A stretch of 64,000 bases of DNA from Quercus robur. Its lineage: Eukaryota; Streptophyta; Magnoliopsida; Fagales; Fagaceae. The notes below the pieces were generated by a model. The model was not told where the DNA came from. It saw only the letters and a list, made by a program, of their open reading frames with translations, and ran no database searches. Position 1 is the stretch's first letter, and each line of letters begins with the position of its first letter. The translations under genes and the position numbers were made by a program. The DNA lies in the NCBI RefSeq assembly GCF_932294415.1, contig NC_065541.1, forward strand, positions 32,397,790 through 32,461,789. Reading direction: 5' to 3'. Below, in pieces: positions 55,953-64,000 of the stretch.

Positions 55953-55964
55953 GTTAACGACTAG

Positions 55965-57456
55965 TTGCATTTATAGCGGAAACTATTTTCTGTTGCATCC
56001 AAAACTCATCAACCAAACTCCTCTCCCCCCCCCCCCCCCCCACCATTGTTAACCACCCAACCCCCACCCCACATTAACGTTTCTAGTCTTTAGTTGCCAA
56101 CCATTGGTCTCCGGCCACTGCCATCAACTGCCAAGCGCCATCGGGTTGCAATTCTCACAATGGAGACTTTGTTATAGAAATTGAGAGTTAAATTCCAAAA
56201 TTACAATACAATGGCTAGGTTCCCTTTGTTTCTTATAGTTTTGATTACCATTATCTTTGCATGATTTAGGCATTCAACGTGTATGTTATTACTTGTATTA
56301 TTTTTTATAAGTAGCCCATAAACCCCATTAGTAGTAGTATTGGATCAGAGTCTCCTTCAGACACTTGTACCCTCAGTGAAGCTACCAACCCCATGAACAT
56401 GTACCCTCAACCCTCTAAAATAAGTATATGAAGGGGCTAGCAATATTGTTTTACCAACTAGCACCACTCGCATGTGTTTGGGAGGTAGATTATGTACTAA
56501 GTAGCGGGGAACCTCGGGCCCTTTCACCTTCATTTACTATTATCATTCCTTCAGGATGGTCCACCTGATAATTCAAAATATCGCATTTATGCTTGTGCTT
56601 GGCTCATTGGTTGCTCTTATCTGAACTTTGGTTGCTTAAGGCCTAAGTCCAATGCTTGGTCCATGTTTGAAGAAAGATTTAAGAGTCTAAAGTAACATGA
56701 GGCAAAGTCCAAGTCCAATGCTTGGGCCCATTTAACTACAGAGAGTAAAATGGTTTTAAATGATGTAATGTAAAATTTGAGGCCGTGCATTTGGAAAAAA
56801 TATCGTATGAGATGGTCTTGTGAGACCTACAACATGTGTAATTCCATGACATACCATCTCATGCATTAAACCACTTACATGCACTTGTGTAAAAGATTGT
56901 TGTTCTCTTTATAACAATCATTTTAAAGTAAATTTTGCAACCAATTGTAATTGGCATATTCAAGAAATTTTGGCTAAGAAATAGTCAGTGAAAAATTAGC
57001 CAAGACATGTCAAGAATTAGTTGAAAGGTAGACGACACAATGTTCTATCCATAAATAGAGAAGTCTAGGCATTTGGAAAAGGTCTTTTAAGTGAATTTTG
57101 CAACTTAATTAATATCTTTGCCATTCCCTCTTTCTTTGCCAATTGCATCCAACAACTTCAAATCTGTTCTTATCTCTTCATTAGTTACCCCTAACTCCTA
57201 ACTCTTCTCAGATCTCTAAATTCGATTTGGAATTTTTTTTTTTTTTTAATGAACAGACCCAAGTTAATCATCCCACCTCTGTAGGGGGTTTGTTCCTAGA
57301 CTAATGGTCATCCTATAAGAAGCATTAGAAAAATAGGAATTAACTAAGAATGTTAGCTTAATTGATGAAATTCTCTGCCAACTTCAAATTTTAGCTTTAT
57401 TATATTGTTGTCGTCCTAAATTTTAATTTGTTCACAAGTTGTATATTCCTCCTAAT
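55965..57456. other. Intergenic region
   Basis: Poly-C of about 16 (56025-56041) and a poly-T run (57233-57247). No gene recognised. The last ~300 bp are the probable promoter and leader of the second F-box gene. Confidence 0.35.
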
Positions 57457-58611
57457 ATGGCAATGTCAGAACTCCCCCCATTAATAAATATGGATATTTT
57501 CTCCAGACTTCCCATCACAACCATCCTTCAATGTAAGAGTGTTTGTAAGACCTGATTCAATATAATCTCTGACCCGTATTTCACTAAGTTGCACCATGCA
57601 AGAGCACCTGTCAGCCTTATTTTACGGGCCTCTGGTAACTTTTTTAGCAGATGGTATGTGCTTGCACTTGAAGGCTGGGACAAACATGATTCATTTGTTC
57701 CACTAAAGCAGCTGCCACGAGAGATTAGCCATCTGGGTGAAGCACTGCAATTTGAAACCTGGTGCAATGGCTTGCTATGCATCAGCGCATACTGTCCCAA
57801 AAATTCAGTTACTAATTACGTGCTAAATGTAATTACAGGAGAGTACATGAGCCTTCCAAAACCAGGACCCAAAAGTGATGGTTTCAAAAGAACAATACGT
57901 GGGTTTGGTTTCAGCCAAGCCACTAAGCGATACAAGGTGATTCAAGAAATTTATGAAGATAGGAAGCTTTTGGCGACGCACCAACATCATCATACATCTC
58001 ATTCTCAACTTGAGGTATACACACTTGGTACAGAGAATTGGAGAAATATTGGAGATCTCCCATCTCCATTTGCTAAACCAGATTATCAAAAAAATTCTTG
58101 TGCATTCCTGAATGGTGATCTGCACTGGTTGGTTCAGCCTTATAACAACTCCACATTTATATGTCATTTTGACATTGAGAATGAGAAACTTAAACCATTC
58201 CCGGGACCCCCAGTTCAAGACTTTTCACAAGTCGAGAAAATGAATTTGGGAGTATCAGGAGGTTTCCTCTACTTAAGTGAGAACCTTCTGACTTCTTGTT
58301 CTGTTGAAATTTGGGTTATGAAGGATTATGGCATCAAGAAATCTTGGACTAAAGAGTTTGTTATCCCTGATACAGAATGGTATTTTGCACCCGTACAGAT
58401 TTTGAACTATAGTCTAAAAACAAAATGAAAGCAATCGATCAGGGTTCTAAATTATTATATGTTTTGCATGATTTCAGTCTTTATGCCTACAATGCTAAAG
58501 GATATAATGAGCACCAACTTGGGGTTCGTGGTATTTCAACGTCCTACAGTATATCCTTTCGTACCCAGCCTTGTTTCGCTCAAGGAAGCTGTGATTGGGG
58601 AAAGTTCACAG
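57457..58611 (+). pseudogene. Second F-box/FBA-type protein gene, first exon, interrupted
   Basis: Starting MAMSELPPLINMDIFSRLPI (alternative Met at 57463), it has an F-box ending CKSVCKT, then a TGA at 57553-57555 where Trp is expected (CKxW), then FNIISDPYFTKLHH. The FBA_1 region is long and well kept: SLILRASGNFFSRWY, WCNGLLCISAY, YVLNVITGEYMSLPKP, LEVYTLGTENWRNIGDLP, CAFLNGDLHWLV, VEIWVMKDYGIKKSWTKEF. Near 58420 and again near 58550 the frame shifts (SKLLYVLHDFSLYAYN, then FVPSLVSLKEAVIGESSQ). It resembles the gene at 29254 in class and in having its stop inside the F-box. A donor gtact at 58612 follows. Confidence 0.82.
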
Positions 58612-58819
58612 GTACTTTCTGCCTAATCGGAATACTATATAATCTAATTACTTTTTTTTTCCCTATTATTAATTGTTCAACCTCTTTAATTAGTTAATCA
58701 CAACATGATTAAAAGAAAAATACATTCTTAGTTTATTAGGCTGTATGTATAATGTATATGGTAAGGGACAACAGCCCGTGTTCATCAAATTGACATATAT
58801 ATAGTTTCTTTTCTACCAG

Positions 58820-59199
58820 GAGCTCATCAAGACCATCCAATCTCTTGCAGACGAAAATCAGTCGAGTGGATTATATTCCTCCATAATTTCAATGACAAAT
58901 AAAATAGAATCAGCGTTCATCAGGCTGGCTAGTCTAGGTGCTAAGGCTGGAGTAAAACTGAAGCCTAATTCTTGATTCAAAGCAAGTTACGTACGTAAGT
59001 CATTTAAAACAAAGATTTTTCATTGGTGCTGATAGAGTGGTCCATATTTGTTTTCTATCAGAGATTAGATGAAGCTGCCAAGATCAGTAGCAAGAGCAAG
59101 GTAGAAGCTAGCAACAGAAAGGGTCATAGCAGTGTTCACAGAGCAGTTGAATCTATATCAGAGCATAAACGACAAAGAAGCATAAGTGAAGCACAATGA
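58820..59199 (+). pseudogene. Possible downstream exons of the second F-box gene
   Basis: After acceptor ttctaccag, 58820-58975 reads ELIKTIQSLADENQSSGLYS and SMTNKIESAFIRLASLGAKA, then TGA. The join from 58611 keeps frame (SQ|EL). A second block at 59062-59199 after acceptor 'ctatcag' reads RLDEAAKISSKSKVEASNRK and RAVESISEHKRQRSISEAQ. I do not recognise either. They could be extra exons of the F-box gene or the end of an unrelated gene. A Copia element begins about ten bases after the last stop. Confidence 0.4.
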
Positions 59200-59645
59200 C
59201 TATACGGCCTGTAGTTTAGTGTGATTAGATGCTTACTTAAGTATTAACACGTGAGAAGGTTAGTTAGTCCTATAGCTAGCATGTGTGATAGGTTGTTAGG
59301 TCTGGTAGTTGGTTATTTCGTGTTCACACTTGAATAGACTTGTATATATATATATGATTTCTATAATTATTTTGCTAATTAATGAAATATACATTTTTTC
59401 AATCCTTGATTCTATGATATGGTAGCAAAGCAAATTCCCAAATTCCTGTAGGGTTTTGCATTTCTTTCAATTTTAGTTTTTCCTTTCTCAATTTTCTTGA
59501 GAAAATCTTTCCCTGTTCTTGAGAAAATTCTATTCTTGGGAAATTCATTCTTCATTTGCCATCTATGGCTTCTGCTACGAATGCAAATGGTTCTACAGAC
59601 GCTTCCACATCTGTGAATCTATCTTATTCTTCATAAGACTCTCCA

Positions 59646-60590
59646 ATGGATGACCCTCTGTTCTTGCATCACGTAGAGAATCCAAGTCTGGTTCTTGTCA
59701 CACAACCATTGATAGGTAGAGAAAATTATGTAGCTTGGGCTCGTGCAGTGAGAAAAGCTTTACTCACTAAAAATAAGTTAGGGTTCATTGATGGGACTTT
59801 GACTCTCTCATCACCATTGGTGTCAACTCCTTCGAATGTGCAAGCTTGGATAAGGTGTGACAACATGGTTAGCACATGGCTAACCAATTCAGTTTCACCA
59901 AAGCTCCAAGCACGCATCATTTATGAAGACACTACCTTAGAAATCTGGAATGACTTGAAGAATCGTTTTGCTCAAACCAATGGACCTAGAGTTTTCAATC
60001 TTCAAAAGGACATAGTAGAGTTTCATCAAGGAGAGATGTCTGTCACTGACTTCTTTACTCAGTTGAAGGTGTTTTGGGATCAATTGCAGAACCTTAGTCC
60101 ATTTCCTTCTTGTACTTGTGGTAAATGTATTTGTCATATTAACAAAAGGCTTACTGATTTGCAAGTGAGAGAGTCTATCATGAAATTTTTAATGGGATTG
60201 AATGATTCTTTCTCCCAAGTTAAATCTTAAGTCTTGCTTATGGACCCTATTCCATCTCTTAGTAAGGTTTACTCCTTGCTAATTCAAGGAGAGACACAAA
60301 GATCAGTGCCTAATGCCTTTTTTGCTTAGGTTGATTCCACTACTTTAGTTGCTAAGTTGTCCAATGAGCATCTTGGTCCAACTCTTGGTAGTTCTGGTGG
60401 CAAAGGGAAGGAGAGACCAACTTGTACATATTGTGGCAAAACTTGTCATATAGTGGATAAATGCTATAAAAAGCATGGTTTTTCACCAGGTTTTAAGTTC
60501 AAGAACAAGCCCTCTATGGCTCACCAAGTCTCTTCAAATGTCTTGCCTATTGCTCCTCCAATTGCTTCTCCAATGCATCACTAGACTACT
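59646..60590 (+). other. Copia gag region
   Basis: Gag with the UBN2/DUF4219-like start (PLIGRENYVAWARAVRKALL), core (IWNDLKNRFAQTNGPRVFNL; FTQLKVFWDQLQ) and a zinc knuckle (CTYCGKTCHIVDKCYKKHG, about 60420-60475). Interrupted. Confidence 0.85.
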
Positions 60591-60763
60591 TTTACTCTTG
60601 AACAATATTAGCAGCTTTTTGCTTTGTTTGGAGCTTCTACTTCATCCCTTGCACCTTCTACTCCAGTTAAAGATGCTTCAATGGCTAATGTAGCATCATC
60701 TTCTGCTTTTGCCAGTGCCCCGATGTCAGGTATTGACTTATCTCATAGTGTTTTCTCTCACAA

Positions 60764-61441
60764 GTGGTCAATAGAAGGACTTATGATAAATGGGCTTGGG
60801 TATTGGATACTGGGGCTAGTGGCCACATTGACTGTTCAGTTGATCTATTAACTTCAATTACTGCTACTATGCAATCTTTGGTTCAGTTGCCTAATGAGGA
60901 ATCAACTCAAGTCACTCACATTGGCACTGTTGTTCTTTCTTCTTCACTTACTTTCACTAATGTTCTTTGTGTTCCATTATTTAGTTTTAACTTGTTATCT
61001 GTTAGTACACTCACATTATCTCAGCCTTATTGTCTTGTTTTCCTCTCCACTTATTGTTTTATCCAGGACCTTTTATCATGGAAAACGATTGGGGTGGGCA
61101 AGGCTGTTGATGGCTTGTACTTGTTGCAATGTGATAGTCTCCAGCACATTCCTCCTTCCTCACTTGTTGATTACTTAAGCAATCACAAGTTCAATGCTTC
61201 TTTTCTTCCTTTCTCTGCAACAACTTCTACAAGTTTTGTATCTTCCTTTCTTTGGCATGCAAGATTAGGTCATCCATCAGATCTCAAGCTTAAAATTTTA
61301 AGTCACACTATTCCTTCTTTACAATCTTCTTGTAATAAGACTTGTCAAGTTTGTCCTATGGCCAAGCTTAAACAATTACCTTTCCCTTTTAATAATAAAA
61401 TATGTGCTTTTGCTTTTGATTTGGTTCATATGGATGTTTAG
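60764..61441 (+). other. Copia protease and GAG-pre-integrase region
   Basis: WVLDTGASGHI is the catalytic protease motif (D-T-G-A). It is followed by the pre-integrase segment (LWHARLGHPSDLKLKIL, CQVCPMAKLKQLPF), whose H..H..C..C binds zinc. Confidence 0.87.
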
Positions 61442-62356
61442 AGACCTTATTCCATTCCTACTTTAGATGGTTACAAATATTTCTTGACAATTGTGGATGA
61501 TGCAACCCAAGCCACTTGGCTATTCATAATGAAATCCAAATCTGATGTTAGGCCTTTGTTTCAATCTTTTTATACTATGGTTGCCACACAGTTTATTCAA
61601 AATCTTAAGTCCATTAGAATTAACAATGCCAAAGAATTTGACATGTCTGATTTTCTTAATTCCCATGGCATTATCCATCAACATAGCTGTGTTTACACTC
61701 CACAACAAAATTCTGTTGTGGAGAGCAAACACCAGCACTTGCTTTCCATTGCCAGGGCATTACAGATTCAATCTCAAATTCCTTTGCAATTTTGGGATAA
61801 TTTTGTTTTGACTACTGCCTACCTCATTAATAGGCTTCCCTCTCCTTTGTTGAATGACAAAACACCTTTTGAGCTTTTGTTTCATAAGTCCCCTAACTAC
61901 AATCATCTCAAAGTTTTTGACTGCCTATGTTTTGCCTCCATTATTGCTCAAACTAGAACCAAATTTTCACCAAGGGCAAGAAGATGTGTTTTCCTTGGCT
62001 ATCCTTGTAATATCAAAGGCTATAAGCTTTATGATCTTGACACTCATTCTATTTTTGTCTCAAGGGATGTAGTGTTTCATGAGTCTGTTTTTCCTTATGT
62101 TTCTTCTTCCAGTGGTTCTACTTCTTCCAATCCTTTACCTTTGCCTTGTGCTTCTCCTGTTCCTTCTTTGCATGATGATCCTCTTCTGTCCAAGCCTAAT
62201 ACTCTTATTCTTACTCCTCATTCCATTATTCAAGTTCATCATACTATTGATGATGATTTTCTTGATGAAGTCCCAGATGCACCTCCTGATCCCATTGTAG
62301 ACCCTATTTCTCTTACAAGGTCTACTAGGTCTGTTAAAAGACCTTCTTACTTGTAG
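61442..62356 (+). other. Copia integrase region
   Basis: LTIVDDATQATWLF and the region IIHQHSCVYTPQQNSVVESK hold catalytic core residues. ARALQIQSQIPLQFW and INRLPSPLLNDKTPFELLF follow, then the Ser/Pro-rich linker before RT. Confidence 0.87.
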
Positions 62357-64000
62357 GAGTTCCATTGCAATCAAGTTGCTTCTGTCCAGCCTATATCTTC
62401 TTCCCAATTAGGTACATCTCATCCCCTTTCTTCTCATGTTTCATATCACCATCTTTCTGCCTCATATAAGACTTTATGTTGTGTCATCTCTTCTCTTGTT
62501 GAACCTTAATTTTATTCCCAAGCTGTCTGATCCCTAATAGCAAGATGCCATGGCTGCTAAGATAGCAACTCTTAAAGCCAATAATACTTGGACTTCGACA
62601 CCCTTGCCTGCTGGTAAGAAGCCAATTGGCTGCAAGTGGGTTTACTAAATTAAGTATAAGGCTGATGGTTCTATTGAGGGATATAAAGCCAGGTTGGTGG
62701 CTAAGGGATTCACACAAAAAGAGGGCATTGATTACTTTGAAACTTTCTCTCCAGTAGCTATAATGGTTTCTATCAAGGTTCTTGTTGTGGCTACCATTAA
62801 GGGTTGGTTTCTTAGTCAATTAGATGTCAATAATAATGCATTTCTTCATGGTGATTTGGATGATGAGGTGTATATGGCTCTTCCACAGGGGTTTCACAAC
62901 TAGGGGGAGGATGTTTGTAAGCTCAATAAGTCCCTTTATGGCCTCAAGCAAGCTTCTAGGCAATGGTTTGCCAAGTTCTCAAGCACTTTAATTCAACTTG
63001 GTTTCATTCAATCCAAAGCTGATTATTCTTTGTTTACCAGAAGGCATGGTGACATTTTCATGGTTCTTTACTTCTTTTGGTCTATGTGGATGATGTTTTG
63101 ATAGCTTGCAATGACAAGGCTGAAGTGGATAGATTTAAAGTCATGTTAGATGATAAGTTCAAGCTTAAAGACTTGGGTGATTTGAAATATTTCCTTGGTT
63201 TGGAGGTTGCAAGATAAGACAAAGGAATTGCTCTTTGTCAAAGGAAATACACTCTTGAACTACTCAATGATGCTGGTTGGTTGTAAGTGTGCTAAAACTC
63301 CTATGGAGCACAATTTAAAGTTAAGCAAATTTGAAGGAGAAGAGCTTAGAGATCCTAGTCATTAAAGAAGGCTTGTGGGCAGGCTCTTGTACTTAATAAT
63401 CTTAAGACTTGGCATTACCTTGCTGTCCATAAACTCAGTCAATTCATGTCCAAGCCAAGGAGATCACACCTGGTTGTAGCACATAGAGTGTTGCAGTATT
63501 TGAAGGGTGAACCAGGCAAAGGACTTATGTTCTCTTCTAGTACAGACTTGCACTTAAAAGGATTTGCATATGCAAATTGGGCTGCATGTCCTGATACTAG
63601 GAGATCAATGACTGGCTATAGCATCTTCATTGGTGATTCTTTGGTGTCTTGGAAGTCCAAGAAGCAGTCCACAGTCACAAGATCTTTAGCTGAAGTTGAG
63701 TACAGATCCATGGCAGTGGCAACATGTAAGATAGTGTGGATTTTGTACTTTCTCAAAGATATTGGAGTGAATCATGAAAAGGAGGCCTTGTTATTTTGTG
63801 ACAGTCAAGCTGCATTACACATTGGCTCCAATCCAATCTTCTATAAGAGGACAAAACACATAGAAATAGATTGTCATGTGGTTAGGGACAAAGTCTTGGA
63901 GAAGGTGATTAAGCTTAATCATGTTAGAAGAAATTGTCAATTGGCTGATCTGCTTACTAAGGCTTTGAATTACAATCAATTATCAAATCTTACTTGTAAA
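62357..64000 (+). other. Copia reverse transcriptase and RNase H region
   Basis: RT phrases include [40 protein letters not shown] and [11 protein letters not shown]. RNase H phrases include STVTRSLAEVEYRSMA and HIEIDCHVVRD, ending ADLLTKAL near 63950. Broken, and the element continues past the edge. Confidence 0.85.

Larger units (their letters stand above)
54438..55964 (+). mobile_element. Non-autonomous Helitron carrying a receptor-like protein gene fragment
   Basis: The 5' end is TC (TCTATATATAT...AAAACCGAAACTTTTG) after an A. The 3' end is CTAG (55961-55964) followed by T, giving the A|T insertion expected of Helitrons with no target duplication. A perfect 6-bp hairpin, CCGTGC-att-GCACGG, lies at 55938-55952, eight bases from CTAG, the standard Helitron terminator. 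No Rep/helicase is encoded in its 1.5 kb. Inside is the 5' end of an LRR receptor-like protein gene on the opposite strand, a captured host piece. Confidence 0.85.
59210..64000 (+). mobile_element. Ty1/Copia LTR retrotransposon, partial (runs off the window), broken
   Basis: Order on the + strand: presumed 5' LTR (about 59210-59418, with TATA-like and polyadenylation-like tract), primer-like site TGGTAGCAAAGC (59420-59431), gag, protease, GAG-pre-integrase, integrase, RT, RNase H. Protease-integrase-RT order defines Copia. The coding region has several breaks, so it is a fossil. The 3' LTR is beyond 64000, so age from LTRs cannot be judged. LTR borders are approximate. Confidence 0.9.

Overview
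The window is plant nuclear DNA, almost certainly from a eudicot and probably a woody one. The evidence is AT-rich sequence with long poly-A/T and (TA)n or (CT)n runs, GT-AG introns, plant-only families (plant mobile domain, CRM splicing factor, F-box/FBA, receptor-like LRR protein, EAR-motif protein) and dense nested transposons. Oak/chestnut kin (Fagaceae) is only a guess from protein style. No tRNA, rRNA or CRISPR was seen. Only one host gene looks whole: a 205-residue EAR-motif protein at 52976-53593 (-). Two F-box genes each carry a nonsense codon inside the F-box.

Layout. 171-16345: a complete-ended giant Mutator-like element (MULE), 180-16336, with 138-bp terminal inverted repeats and a perfect 9-bp target duplication. 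It holds a decayed MuDR-type transposase (+), a plant mobile domain gene (-) and an intron-containing fragment of a CRM-domain gene (+). 16500-17794: a non-autonomous hAT element with an 8-bp duplication. 19371-24992: a virus-like element read from the minus strand, with a gag-like zinc knuckle and an aspartic protease but no reverse transcriptase recognised. The same 17-bp tRNA-primer-like sequence lies at both ends, 94-bp direct repeats flank it, and it is packed with the hexamer TCTGTC. 25859-28663: three and a bit tandem copies of a ~870-bp unit that duplicate the TATA region of the following F-box gene (29254-30381).

31508-36983: a 5'-truncated L1-type LINE (-) with a 14-bp target duplication, itself split by a 1,043-bp solo LTR (33046-34088). 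37552-38243: a hAT-like remnant. 39233-39585: a foldback MITE. 40069-50117: a 10-kb Ty3/Gypsy element of the Tat lineage (-) with both LTRs, a 5-bp duplication and an antisense extra gene. 50666-51384: a second hAT-type element with an 8-bp duplication. 52976-53593: the EAR-motif gene. 54438-55964: a Helitron carrying the 5' end of an LRR receptor-like protein gene. 57457-59199: the second F-box gene with possible extra exons. From about 59210 to the window edge: a Ty1/Copia element (+), broken, whose 3' LTR lies outside.

Most of the DNA is therefore mobile, and three DNA-transposon families (MULE, hAT, Helitron) carry or may carry host gene pieces. The most unusual signals are the single-strand TCTGTC enrichment across the RT-less virus-like element, the cargo-bearing giant MULE, and several tail-only retroposon insertions of 16-27 bp with their own target duplications. 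Counts are by eye and no database was consulted.
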